Source: Frigoribacterium sp. PhB24 (GTDB lineage Bacteria; Actinomycetota; Actinomycetes; Actinomycetales; Microbacteriaceae). Taken from it: a DNA stretch of 64,000 nucleotides. The stretch lies in NCBI RefSeq assembly GCF_003755185.1, contig NZ_RKIC01000009.1:496001-560000 (forward strand). The letters are read 5' to 3'. Positions 18,580 through 26,433 of the stretch are shown here, piece after piece (the first letter of the stretch is position 1; every line of letters starts with the position of its first letter). The translations under genes were made by a program, and so were the position numbers. Under the pieces are notes generated by a model. It was not told where the DNA came from. It did not search any database and saw nothing but the letters and a program-made list of their open reading frames with translations.

Positions 18580-18828
18580 ATGGCACTGTCCACCGAAGAA
18601 GTCCTCGCCGGCCTCGCCGAGCTCGTCAACGACGAGACCGGGATCGCCACCGACACCGTCGAGATGGACAAGTCGTTCACCGACGACCTCGACATCGACT
18701 CGATCTCCATGATGACCATCGTCGTCAACGCCGAAGAGAAGTTCGACGTCAAGATCCCCGACGAAGAGGTCAAGAACCTCAAGACCGTCGGCGACGCCGT
18801 CACGTACATCCACAAGGCGCAGAACTAA
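18580..18828 (+). CDS. acpP: Acyl carrier protein
   Basis: 82-residue acidic carrier protein holding growing acyl chains on 4'-phosphopantetheine. The attachment serine is Ser41 in DIDSISMM. The four-helix acidic sequence and IPDEEVKNLKTVGDAV are typical. AAGGAGA is 8 nt before the ATG. Between acpP and fabF is a strong hairpin (18839-18866), which may allow acpP mRNA to exceed fabF mRNA, as needed for an abundant carrier protein. Confidence 0.96.
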   Translation: MALSTEEVLAGLAELVNDETGIATDTVEMDKSFTDDLDIDSISMMTIVVNAEEKFDVKIPDEEVKNLKTVGDAVTYIHKAQN

Positions 18829-18838
18829 GACGTCGGCT

Positions 18839-18866
18839 GCCCGGTCGCCCCTCTCGGCGACCGGGC
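18839..18866 (+). terminator. Hairpin between acpP and fabF (attenuator/partial terminator)
   Basis: A perfect 11-bp stem (GCCCGGTCGCC / GGCGACCGGGC) with a 6-nt loop lies 11 nt after the acpP stop. There is no T-run, so it is more likely an RNA-stabilising or attenuating hairpin than a full terminator. Confidence 0.55.
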
Positions 18867-18985
18867 CCCGCCGCTGTGCCCTCGACGCCGTCGATCCCAC
18901 GCCACCAGCTTCCGCTGCAGCCCGGGTCACGGCGTCGTCGCACATCGGCACAGCACCCCGACCGGCCCTCCCAGAAGGAACGTCA

Positions 18986-20224
18986 ATGACCAAGAAGATC
19001 GTCGTCACCGGACTCGGCGCCACGAGCCCGCTCGGTGGCACCGCCACCGAGAGCTGGCAGAACCTGCTCGACGGCCAGTCGGGCATCACCACGCTCGAGC
19101 AGGACTGGGTCGCCAAGTACGAGCTGCCCGTCACCTTCGCCGGCCAGGCACGCACCCCCTCGGCCGACGTGCTCGACCGCCGCGAGGTCAAGCGCCTCGA
19201 CCCGTCGAGCCAGTTCGCGCTCACCGCAGCCCGCGAGGCCTGGGCCGACGCCGGCTCGCCCGAGGTCGTCCCCGAGCGCTTCATCGTCGACTGGGCCACC
19301 GGCATCGGTGGTGTGTGGACCCTGCTCGACGGTTGGGACACCCTGCGGGAGAAGGGCCCGCGCCGCGTGCTGCCGATGACCGTGCCCATGCTCATGCCGA
19401 ACGGCCCCGCCGCGGCCATCTCGATGAGCCTCGGGGCTCGTGCCGGCGCCCGCACGGTCGTCTCGGCCTGCGCCTCCAGCACCGAGTCGATCGCCATGGC
19501 CTATGAGCACCTCCAGTCGGGCCTCGCCGACATCGCCGTCGCCGGCGGATCCGAGGCGGCGATCCACCCGATGCCCATGGCCTCCTTCGCCGCCATGCAG
19601 GCCCTCTCGAAGCGCAACGACGACCCGGCCACCGCCTCGCGTCCCTACGACGTCACGCGGGACGGCTTCGTCCTCGCCGAGGGTGGTGCCGCCCTCGTCC
19701 TCGAGACCGAGGAGCACGCCCTGGCCCGTGGGGCCCGCATCTACGCCGAACTGATCGGCGGTGCGGTCACGAGCGACTCGTACCACATCACCGCCCCCGA
19801 CCCCGAGGGCACCGGGGCCGCCCGGGCCGTCATCGCGACGCTCGAGAACGCCGGCGTCGAGCGTGACCAGGTCGTCCACGTCAACGCGCACGCGACGAGC
19901 ACCCCGGTCGGCGACATCGCCGAGTACCACGCCATCAAGCGCGTCTTCGGCGACCACACCTCGAAGCTGATCGTCTCGGCGACCAAGGCGGCCACGGGCC
20001 ACCTGCTCGGCGGTGCCGGCGGCATCGAGGCGCTGTTCACGGTCAAGGCGCTGCACGAACGTGTCGCTCCGCAGACCATCAACGTCACGCAGATGGACGA
20101 CGAGATCGACATGGACGTCGTCGTCGGCGAACCCCGTCCGCTGCCCGCGGGCGAGATCGTCGCGATCAGCAACTCGTTCGGCTTCGGCGGCCACAACGCC
20201 GTCATCGGCTTCCGCTCGGTCTGA
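18986..20224 (+). CDS. fabF: 3-oxoacyl-ACP synthase II
   Basis: Elongating beta-ketoacyl-ACP synthase, 412 residues. Catalytic Cys sits in SACASSTESIAMA, and the two histidines in NAHATSTPVGD and TGHLLGGAG; the nearby invariant Lys is in SATKAATGH. CAGAAGGAACGTC precedes the ATG. It is last in the fab cluster. A perfect 46-bp palindrome immediately downstream separates it from the convergent DUF3145 gene. Confidence 0.95.
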   Translation: MTKKIVVTGLGATSPLGGTATESWQNLLDGQSGITTLEQDWVAKYELPVTFAGQARTPSADVLDRREVKRLDPSSQFALTAAREAWADAGSPEVVPERFIVDWATGIGGVWTLLDGWDTLREKGPRRVLPMTVPMLMPNGPAAAISMSLGARAGARTVVSACASSTESIAMAYEHLQSGLADIAVAGGSEAAIHPMPMASFAAMQALSKRNDDPATASRPYDVTRDGFVLAEGGAALVLETEEHALARGARIYAELIGGAVTSDSYHITAPDPEGTGAARAVIATLENAGVERDQVVHVNAHATSTPVGDIAEYHAIKRVFGDHTSKLIVSATKAATGHLLGGAGGIEALFTVKALHERVAPQTINVTQMDDEIDMDVVVGEPRPLPAGEIVAISNSFGFGGHNAVIGFRSV

Positions 20225-20237
20225 CCGGAGCGAGCAG

Positions 20238-20283
20238 CGCAGGAGGCGCGGGTGGCGTGATCACGCCACCCGCGCCTCCTGCG
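20238..20283. terminator. Perfect 46-bp palindrome, bidirectional terminator
   Basis: The two 23-nt arms are exactly complementary with no loop, centred on TGA|TCA at 20260/20261. The arms begin CGCAGGAGGCGCGGG. It lies between the convergent fabF and DUF3145 genes and could terminate both. Its outer stem contains the octamer GGAGGCGC, which recurs in other hairpins of the window. Confidence 0.75.
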
Positions 20284-20330
20284 TCGTCAGCGGGTGCGCC
20301 CGAGATGCGCGTCGCCCGGGCTGCAGGGGG

Positions 20331-20834
20331 TCAACCGACCTTGTGCAGCCAGACGACGGGGTTGCCCTCGCCGCTGTACCGGAACGGCTCGAGCTCGTCG
20401 TCCCAGGCCTGGCCGAGGGCCAGGCGCAGCTCGCGGTGGAGCTCGAGGGTGTTCGAGCCGGCGATCTCCATGGCGTAGCGGATGCGGTCCTCGGGGATGA
20501 CGGTGTTGCCGGCCGTGTCGGTCTGGGCGAAGAAGACACCGAGATCGGGCGAGTGCATCCAGCGACCGCCGTCGTGGGTCTCACCAGGGTCTTCGGTCAC
20601 CTCGTACCGCAAGTGCTCCCAGCCCCGCAGGGCCGAGGCGATGCGGGCACCGGAGCCCTCGTCACCCTGCCACGAGAACTCGGTGCGCTGGGCACCGGGC
20701 AGCACGGGCTGATCGACCCAGGCGAAGTTCACGCCGTGCCCGAGGGCACGACCGACGGCCCACTCGACGTGTGGGCACAGTGCACGAGGGGACGAGTGCA
20801 CGTAGAGCACTCCCCGAGCGGTTGCAGCAGCCAC
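20331..20834 (-). CDS. DUF3145 family protein
   Basis: 167-residue cytoplasmic protein of unknown function that follows fabF in many actinobacteria, here convergently. Recognisable segments are TARGVLYVHSSPRALCPHVEWA, EFSWQGDEGSGARIASALRGW and GQAWDDELEPFRYSG. No catalytic motif is evident. The recurring link to fatty-acid genes suggests a role related to lipid synthesis, which is inference. Its promoter lies about 120 bp upstream, giving an unusually long leader. Confidence 0.85.
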   Translation of the reverse strand: MAAATARGVLYVHSSPRALCPHVEWAVGRALGHGVNFAWVDQPVLPGAQRTEFSWQGDEGSGARIASALRGWEHLRYEVTEDPGETHDGGRWMHSPDLGVFFAQTDTAGNTVIPEDRIRYAMEIAGSNTLELHRELRLALGQAWDDELEPFRYSGEGNPVVWLHKVG

Positions 20835-20953
20835 GATTCCTCCATCTGGTTCAGGTGCGACTTCCCCATCGACCTGTCAGACGTGATTCGTGTGCGTTCT
20901 TCGATTGTTCGAGCCGGAGCCCGGTGAGACGCGGGCCGAGGCCCGTTCTGTGA

Positions 20954-20983
20954 ATTATGACCGACCCGCCTGAGAAATCACAA
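20954..20983 (-). promoter_or_regulatory. Promoter of DUF3145 gene
   Basis: On the minus strand TTGTGA (20978-20983) and CATAAT (20954-20959) are 18 bp apart, in the most AT-rich part of the gap 20835-21030. The leader would be about 115 nt. Confidence 0.5.
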
Positions 20984-21030
20984 CTGTGTAACACCTGCCA
21001 ATCGCGGCCGGTACGCCTCGGCCCGCCCGG

Positions 21031-22704
21031 TCACTTGGCCTGCGAGTAGTCGTCGACGACGGCGACGGTCACCGGGAAGGCCACTGGCGAGTCGCCGAAG
21101 AGCAGGCGGCCGGCTTCGACCGCGCTCGCGGCGACCAGCACGGCGACCTCGTCGGCGACGTCGGCGGGCGCATGCACGACCACCTCGTCGTGCAAGAAGA
21201 AGACGAAGTGGGGTGCCCGGGCGTCGGTCCCCCACCGGGCCTGGAGACGGCGTCGCAAGGCGCCCATCCAGCAGAGTGCCCACTCGGCGGCCGTGCCCTG
21301 CACCACGAAGTTGCGCGTGAAGCGACCCCAGGCGCGGGCATCGCGATCGGCAGGTCGGACGCCCATCTCGGGCGGCAGGGCACCCGCCCCGGCGTCGCCC
21401 ACGCCGGCGTCGTCCGCGCCGGGATCATCGGACGGTCGGGGCGAGCTGCGCCCGAGCAACGTGTCGACGACTCCGCCGACCTCGCCCGTGCGGGCCGCCG
21501 TCTCGACGAGCGCCATGGCGTCGGGAAAACGCCGGGCGAGCCGCGGGACGAGCCGTCCGCTGTCCCCCTGGGTTGCCCCGTACATCGCGCCGAGCATGGC
21601 GACCTTGGCCTCGGCGCGGGTCGCGACGGCCCCGCTCGCGACGATGCCCTCGTAGAGGTCACCCGACCCCGCCCGCGCCATCGCCCGGTCACCGGACAGC
21701 CCGGTCAGGATGCGCGGCTCGAGTTGCGAGGCGTCGGCGACCACGAGTTTCCAGCCCGGGTCGGCCACGACGGCGCCGCGCACCGCCCTCGGGAGCTGCA
21801 GCGCGCCTCCTCCGCTGGTGGCCCAGCGACCGGTCACGACACCACCCGGTACGTAGTCGGGTCGGAAGCGGCCGCCACACACCCACGCGTCGAGCCACGT
21901 CCACCCGTTGGCCACGAGCAGCCGTTGCATCTTCTTGTAGGCGAGCAGGGGGCCGATCGAGGGGTGGTCGTGCCGCTGGAGCTCCCACTGACGCGTCGAC
22001 TGCACGAGCACGCCCGAGCGGTTCAAGGCCTTGATCAGTTCTGCCGGCGAATCGGGGTTGAGGTCGGGGGCGTCGAGGGCCCGTCGCACCTCGTCGAGGG
22101 CCGCGCGCATGCGGGCCGGGCGCTCACCCGGGGTGGGCCGCGGCCCGAGCGCCGAGGTCAGCAGCTCGTCGTGCACCCGGGCGGACCACGGGATGCCCCG
22201 GTGTCGCATCTCGGCCGCGATCAGGGCGCCGGTGGACTCGGCGGTGACCAGCAGTTCGAGTCGTCCCCGGGTCGGCGAGGACTCGACCGCCTCGCGCTGG
22301 GCGTGGAACTCGCCCGCCGGGTCGGGCAGCGATTCGGGCACGACCTCGAACAGGCCGTCCGACTCGCCGGGCACGGCCTGGCCGACGTCCCACGGGCCAG
22401 GCGCCGAGCCACCGCGCGGAAAGCCGGGCGCGGCCGTCGAGCGACGCAGGATCGCGTGCACGAGCCGGAGGTCGACACAGCGTGCGACCGTGACCCCGGC
22501 GTCGAGGAGGCGCGGGTACCACCGAGGGGTGTCGTCCCAGACCCAGCGGGGCGAGGCCTCGCCCTCGAGCTCGGCCACGCGAGTCGGCAGCCCGGCGGCG
22601 GCGATCGTCTCGACGCCCGTCGCCTCGAGCCGGCCGGCCCCACCGCGCCCGTACCGCGTCAGCTCGACGTCGCCGTCGGGCAGTCGACGCAGCAGGAAGA
22701 ACAC
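21031..22704 (-). CDS. Family A DNA polymerase-like protein (bifunctional 3'-5' exonuclease/polymerase type)
   Basis: 557 residues, about half the length of PolA and lacking the 5' nuclease domain. The C-terminal half has the three family A palm/finger motifs: motif A VVADASQLEPRIL, a motif B-like AKVAMLGAMYGATQGD, and motif C FFLHDEVVVHAP. The N-terminal part aligns only loosely with an exonuclease domain, and I do not see all metal-binding acids. This is the actinobacterial accessory enzyme present in addition to full-length PolA; its physiological role is not established, with repair likely. The GTG start at 22704 has a GATGAT box exactly 6 nt upstream and no ribosome site, suggesting a leaderless mRNA. 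Confidence 0.83.
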   Translation of the reverse strand: MFFLLRRLPDGDVELTRYGRGGAGRLEATGVETIAAAGLPTRVAELEGEASPRWVWDDTPRWYPRLLDAGVTVARCVDLRLVHAILRRSTAAPGFPRGGSAPGPWDVGQAVPGESDGLFEVVPESLPDPAGEFHAQREAVESSPTRGRLELLVTAESTGALIAAEMRHRGIPWSARVHDELLTSALGPRPTPGERPARMRAALDEVRRALDAPDLNPDSPAELIKALNRSGVLVQSTRQWELQRHDHPSIGPLLAYKKMQRLLVANGWTWLDAWVCGGRFRPDYVPGGVVTGRWATSGGGALQLPRAVRGAVVADPGWKLVVADASQLEPRILTGLSGDRAMARAGSGDLYEGIVASGAVATRAEAKVAMLGAMYGATQGDSGRLVPRLARRFPDAMALVETAARTGEVGGVVDTLLGRSSPRPSDDPGADDAGVGDAGAGALPPEMGVRPADRDARAWGRFTRNFVVQGTAAEWALCWMGALRRRLQARWGTDARAPHFVFFLHDEVVVHAPADVADEVAVLVAASAVEAGRLLFGDSPVAFPVTVAVVDDYSQAK

Positions 22705-22746
22705 GGGTCGATCATCCCACCACCGACCGACCCCGCCGACCCCGAC

Positions 22747-23625
22747 CTAGTGCAGCGGCCGGCCCGCGGAGTCGAGCACGTTCTTCTCGCCCGCCTCGAT
22801 CGCCACGGCGAAGCGGTTCCGAGCGGGCGGGATCGGGCAGTTGAACGCGTACGAGAACGCGCACGGCGGCAGGACGGCACGATTGAAGTCGAGCGTGATC
22901 GTGCCGTCGCCGTTCGGTGTCGGGAAGAGGAACCGTCCGACCGAGTAGGTGCTGTCGCCGTTGGTCGCGTCGCCGAAGACGAGCTGCAGTCGGTCGCCGT
23001 CCCCCGCCGGGAACGCCGCGAGCTCGTGGTCGATCCCGTCGCGCGTGAACCGGATCAGCCCGGACAGCGGCTTCGGGCGGCTGAGCTCGAGATCCTTCTG
23101 GTGGCGGATGTCGATCGTCGCGTCGGGCGAGGTCGGCACGAAGTCGGCCGTGACGACCCAGGCGGGGTCGAACGGGAAGGCATCGATCGAGCCGAACCCC
23201 GTGACCGCGTCCGACGCGGAGTCCCAGACACGGAGCGCGTAGCTCGAGTGGTCGTCGTTCGCGATCACCGTGCCGGTCGTCGTGTCCGAGAACCGGATGC
23301 CGCTCGGCGCCAGGGCGTCGTCACCCGCCACGACCACGGTGCCGTCGACCAGGTCGCCGTCGACGCGGATGCCGTCCGCGGCGGTCGCCGTCAGCATCAG
23401 GCCCGACACCCCCCGCGGCGTCGGGGCCCAGCGGCCGGGAGCGCCCCACACCGTCTGCTCGAGGTCGACCCACTGGGTGCCGATCAGGGCGAGAGGGCCC
23501 TGCGACGACACGGCGCGGGCGCGGCGCAGCGCTTGGAAACGGTCGAGCTCGGCCTGCGCGAGATCGGTCTCGGGCGTGCCGTCGTTCTCGGGCGCGCCGT
23601 CGGTCTCGGGGATGCTGTCGGTCAT
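22747..23625 (-). CDS. DUF1684 domain protein
   Basis: 292 residues with no signal peptide or membrane helix. It carries the DUF1684 pattern: GPLALIGTQWVDL near the front, FPFDPAWVVTADFVP in the middle, and the conserved C-terminal block GDGTITLDFNRAVLPPCAFS..CPIPPARNRFAVAIEAGEK. Function unknown; the family is widespread in actinobacteria and proteobacteria. AGGAGG precedes the ATG. The octamer-stem hairpin at 23657-23720 lies upstream and separates it from the flavin reductase gene. Confidence 0.83.
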   Translation of the reverse strand: MTDSIPETDGAPENDGTPETDLAQAELDRFQALRRARAVSSQGPLALIGTQWVDLEQTVWGAPGRWAPTPRGVSGLMLTATAADGIRVDGDLVDGTVVVAGDDALAPSGIRFSDTTTGTVIANDDHSSYALRVWDSASDAVTGFGSIDAFPFDPAWVVTADFVPTSPDATIDIRHQKDLELSRPKPLSGLIRFTRDGIDHELAAFPAGDGDRLQLVFGDATNGDSTYSVGRFLFPTPNGDGTITLDFNRAVLPPCAFSYAFNCPIPPARNRFAVAIEAGEKNVLDSAGRPLH

Positions 23626-23656
23626 CGGTCCTCCTGGGTCTGACGGAGGGCAACGC

Positions 23657-23720
23657 CGAGGAGGCGCGGTTCATGCCCCGGGGTACGGGACGTGGTCGAG
23701 ACCGGCACCGCGCCTCCTCG
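23657..23720 (-). terminator. Long-loop hairpin with GGAGGCGC stem
   Basis: Perfect 14-bp stem CGAGGAGGCGCGGT / ACCGCGCCTCCTCG with a 36-nt loop, located just after the stop of the flavin reductase gene (minus strand) and before DUF1684. Likely transcription terminator. Confidence 0.55.
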
Positions 23721-23729
23721 TCCCACCCC

Positions 23730-24371
23730 TCAGGGCTGGGTGTCGTCGCGACCCACGGCGAGGCGACGCAGCTGCTCGTCGAACGGGACGATCGCGGCGA
23801 ACGGATCGTCGAGCGACCCCTCGTGCCGTGCGACGAGCTCGGAGAACTCCCCCGCGGCACGCGTCACGCGCTCGGGCAGCGTCGTCGCGGTGCCGTCGCC
23901 CTCGCCCCAGTCCTCGGACGCCGCGAACACCGAGGTGGGCACGACGACGGCCTGGAAGTAGGCGAACAGCGGTCGCACGGCGTACTCGAGAGCGAGCGAG
24001 TGACGGGCCGTGCCACCCGTCGCCGCGATGAGCACCGGCGTCCCGGTCAGGGCCTTGTGGTCCATGACGTCGACGAACGACTTGAACAACCCGCTGTACG
24101 ACGACGAGAAGACGGGTGTGACCGCGATCACGCCATCGGCGCTCGTCACCTTCTCGAGCGCCTCGGCGAGGGCGGGAGGCGCGAAACCGGTCAGCATCGC
24201 GTCCGTCACCTCGTGCGCGAGGTCGCGCAGCTCGACGACCTCGACCTCGACGAACGAGCCGCGGCCCACGAGGTCGCGCGTCGTCGCCTCGACGAGACGG
24301 TCGGCCAGGAGACGAGTGGACGAGGGCTGGCTCAGCCCCGCGGACAGGGCGACGATCTTCTTGGTGCTCAT
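23730..24371 (-). CDS. NAD(P)H-dependent FMN reductase (CE1759-like)
   Basis: 213-residue flavodoxin-fold reductase that supplies reduced FMN. The N-terminal KKIVALSAGLSQPSSTRLLADRL is the phosphate-binding loop of the NADPH-dependent FMN reductase family, and ATGGTARHSLALEYAVRPLF is the later conserved segment. It lies 20 nt downstream of a luciferase-like monooxygenase gene in the same direction, the known CE1758/CE1759-type duo, so the pair probably works as a two-component flavin monooxygenase. GAGGAGG precedes the ATG. Confidence 0.87.
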   Translation of the reverse strand: MSTKKIVALSAGLSQPSSTRLLADRLVEATTRDLVGRGSFVEVEVVELRDLAHEVTDAMLTGFAPPALAEALEKVTSADGVIAVTPVFSSSYSGLFKSFVDVMDHKALTGTPVLIAATGGTARHSLALEYAVRPLFAYFQAVVVPTSVFAASEDWGEGDGTATTLPERVTRAAGEFSELVARHEGSLDDPFAAIVPFDEQLRRLAVGRDDTQP

Positions 24372-24391
24372 GGCAGCGCCTCCTCGGCTTC

Positions 24392-25528
24392 TCAGCGGGC
24401 GGACGACGCGGTGAGCGCGTCGTGCACGGTGGGTGCGGCGGTGGACTGCGACACCCGGGTCGCGGCCTCGACGAGCGAGGCATGCGTGGGGGCGTCGGGC
24501 ACGTGGGCCGGACGGTTCGCGGCGAACTCGCGACGCAGGACCGGCACGACCTCGCTGCCCAGGATGTCGAGCTGCTCGAGGACGGTCTTCAGGGGCAGAC
24601 CGGCGTGGTCCATCAGGAACAGCTGACGCTGGTAGTCGCCCACGTAGTCGCGGAAACCGAGGGTGCGGTCGATGACCTCCTGAGGGCTGCCGACGGTGAG
24701 CGGCGTCTGGCTCGTGAAGTCCTCCATCGACGGGCCGTGACCGTAGACGGGCGCGTTGTCGAAGTAGGGGCGGAAGGTGCGTTTGGCGTCCTGCGAGTTC
24801 TTGGCCAGGAAGACCTGACCACCGAGGCCGACGATCGCCTGGTCGGCCCGGCCGTGCCCGTGGTGTTCGAAGCGGGTGCGGTAGAGCTCGACCATCTGCT
24901 TCGTGTGGGAGGCGGGCCAGAAGATGTGGTTGGCGAAGAAGCCGTCACCGTAGTAGGCGGCCTGCTCGGCGATCTCGGGACTGCGGATCGAACCGTGCCA
25001 GACGAACGGTGCGACACCGTCGAGGGGACGCGGGGTCGCCGTGAAGCCCTGCAGCGGCGTGCGGAAGTGGCCCTTCCAGTCGACGACGTCCTCGCTCCAG
25101 AGCCGGTGCAGCAGGGCGTAGTTCTCGATGGCGAGGTTGATCCCCTGGCGGATGTCCTTACCGAACCACGGGTACACCGGGCCCGTGTTGCCGCGACCGA
25201 GCGTGAGGTCGACGCGGCCGCCCGCCAGGTGTTGCAGCAGGGCGAAGTCCTCGGCGATCTTCACCGGGTCGTTCGTCGTGATCAGGGTGGTGGCGGTGCT
25301 GAGCACGATGCGCTCGGTCTGAGCGGCGATGAACGCGAGGAGGGTGGTCGGGCTCGAGTTCACGAAGGGCGGGTTGTGGTGCTCGCCAGCCGCGTAGACG
25401 TCGAGACCCACCTCCTCGGCCTTCTTGGCGATGGTGACCATCGCCTGGAGACGCTCCCCCTCGGTCGGGGTGGCACCGGTGGTCGGGTCGGTCGTGATGT
25501 CGCCGACGCTGAAGATTCCGAACTGCAT
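24392..25528 (-). CDS. LLM-class flavin-dependent monooxygenase (CE1758-like)
   Basis: 378-residue TIM-barrel oxidoreductase of the bacterial luciferase family. Typical segments are GLDVYAAGEHHNPPFVNSSP, LSTATTLITTNDPVKIAEDFALLQHLAGGRVDLTLGRGN and GSPQEVIDRTLGFRDYVGDY. It would use reduced FMN from the reductase encoded next; substrate unknown. AAGGTGGAG is the ribosome site. An 18-bp perfect inverted repeat 20 bp before the ATG suggests repression of the two-gene operon by an unidentified regulator. Confidence 0.9.
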   Translation of the reverse strand: MQFGIFSVGDITTDPTTGATPTEGERLQAMVTIAKKAEEVGLDVYAAGEHHNPPFVNSSPTTLLAFIAAQTERIVLSTATTLITTNDPVKIAEDFALLQHLAGGRVDLTLGRGNTGPVYPWFGKDIRQGINLAIENYALLHRLWSEDVVDWKGHFRTPLQGFTATPRPLDGVAPFVWHGSIRSPEIAEQAAYYGDGFFANHIFWPASHTKQMVELYRTRFEHHGHGRADQAIVGLGGQVFLAKNSQDAKRTFRPYFDNAPVYGHGPSMEDFTSQTPLTVGSPQEVIDRTLGFRDYVGDYQRQLFLMDHAGLPLKTVLEQLDILGSEVVPVLRREFAANRPAHVPDAPTHASLVEAATRVSQSTAAPTVHDALTASSAR

Positions 25529-25547
25529 TGCTCCACCTTAGAACATC

Positions 25548-25565
25548 TGCATGCGTTTGCATGCA
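25548..25565. promoter_or_regulatory. Inverted-repeat operator upstream of LLM/FMN reductase operon
   Basis: TGCATGC-GTTT-GCATGCA is a perfect 7-bp inverted repeat with a 4-bp spacer, 20 bp upstream of the monooxygenase ATG, overlapping where a promoter should be. The shape suits a dimeric MarR- or LacI-type repressor. No dedicated regulator gene is adjacent. Confidence 0.55.
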
Positions 25566-25621
25566 CTTCGGTGAACCGAGGAGTCGCATCCGGCATTCCC
25601 GAGGGCCGCCTCGAATCGCGT

Positions 25622-25717
25622 GTCGGCAACTCCGGGCCGGTGCTGCGCCGCGAATGCTCGGGCGCCGGAACACGGCGCCCGCACGGATCAGCGCAGCAGG
25701 AGGCAGGAGTTGCCGAC
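25622..25717 (+). repeat. Dispersed inverted-repeat element, copy A
   Basis: About 96 bp with arms GTCGGCAACTCC (25622-25633) and GGAGTTGCCGAC (25706-25717) and a non-conserved GC-rich centre. It lies between the monooxygenase promoter and the end of the small hypothetical gene. It shares arms and orientation with copies B, C and D. Confidence 0.8.
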
Positions 25718-25800
25718 CACGCGGCGGGGTGGTCGACGCGGCAGTCAGGCGCGCTGCCAGGCGGGCGCGCCGTCGGGGCGGACCGGGCGGCCGGCGAGGT

Positions 25801-26142
25801 TCAGGCGAGAGGGGCGAGGCGCAGCCAGCGCTCGGCGACCTGCGCCTGCGAGACGGGCCCGTCGCCGTCACGATCGATCTGGGGCGAGTCGAACTCGACC
25901 CACCAGGTGCGGGCCGACCCACCGATGGCCGACACCCCCTGCCAGGCGCTCCCCCCGGCGCGGACCACGATGCCGGTCGGGCCGTACGGAAACGGCGTCG
26001 CCGGATCTTCGTCCGAATCGAGCACGTACACCTGCGCCCCCACGCCCATGCGGGCCGGGCCCGAACGCCTGTCGTCGTCGGAGGAGTCGCCGCCCCAGGC
26101 GTCGGGGTCGGGCTCCGGCCGTCGGGGCCGCTTGGTGAACAT
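25801..26142 (-). CDS. Conserved hypothetical protein, small acidic
   Basis: 113 residues from ATG at 26142. The first 35 are charged (RPRRPEPDPDAWGGDSSDDDRR), followed by a compact domain: MGVGAQVYVLDSDEDPATPF, GPTGIVVRAGGSAWQGV, RTWWVEFDSPQIDRDGDGPV. The pattern resembles a small beta-barrel, but I do not recognise the family. The start is uncertain: ATG at 26151 or 26172 is possible, but CACGAT lies 7 nt before 26142, matching the leaderless promoters nearby. It has no signal peptide or transmembrane segment and stands alone beside repeat copy A. Confidence 0.6.
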   Translation of the reverse strand: MFTKRPRRPEPDPDAWGGDSSDDDRRSGPARMGVGAQVYVLDSDEDPATPFPYGPTGIVVRAGGSAWQGVSAIGGSARTWWVEFDSPQIDRDGDGPVSQAQVAERWLRLAPLA

Positions 26143-26240
26143 GGTCGACATCGTGCCACGCGCGGACGTCACCGCGCGACGACGCGGCCGCGCTCACAGC
26201 AGGCCCGGAGGCCGTGCTCGCGGGGTGCCGGACACGACTC

Positions 26241-26276
26241 ACCCGGCCCGGCGGCCGGCCCGGCGGCCGGGCCGGC
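26241..26276 (-). terminator. GC-rich hairpin downstream of the CAT tRNA
   Basis: CCGGCCCGGC pairs with GCCGGGCCGG around an internal GGCC-rich core built from two copies of GGCCCGGCGGCC. It follows the 3' end of the minus-strand tRNA by about 27 nt and may end its transcript. Confidence 0.4.
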
Positions 26277-26302
26277 GACGAACCGCGTCCGAACACGACG
26301 AG

Positions 26303-26376
26303 TAGGGCGGACGGGACTTGAACCCGTGACCGATCGATTATGAGTCGACTGCTCTAACCGGCTGAGCTACCGCCCC
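26303..26376 (-). tRNA. tRNA with CAT anticodon (elongator Met or Ile2)
   Basis: A 74-nt cloverleaf on the minus strand: acceptor GGGGCGG pairs with CCGCCCT (a G-U pair at 1-72), anticodon loop CTCATAA (anticodon CAT), T-arm ACGGG-TTCAAGT-CCCGT. It lacks the C1:A72 mismatch and the three G-C anticodon-stem pairs of initiator tRNA. Sequence around the anticodon (GTCGACTCATAATCGAT) resembles lysidine-modified tRNA-Ile2 as much as elongator tRNA-Met, so identity is left open. Confidence 0.9.
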
Positions 26377-26433
26377 CCGCGTCGGCCCACCGGCGCGTAT
26401 TGCGGTCGGCCGGGGCGGTGCCGCGGTCGACCG

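Noticed and set aside
21172-23643. 823-codon open frame on the plus strand
   Set aside because: Runs antisense through two recognisable genes (polymerase-like and DUF1684), ignoring their boundaries.
26303-26376. Initiator tRNA-fMet
   Set aside because: The first base pair is G-U rather than the C-A mismatch, and the anticodon stem lacks the run of three G-C pairs.
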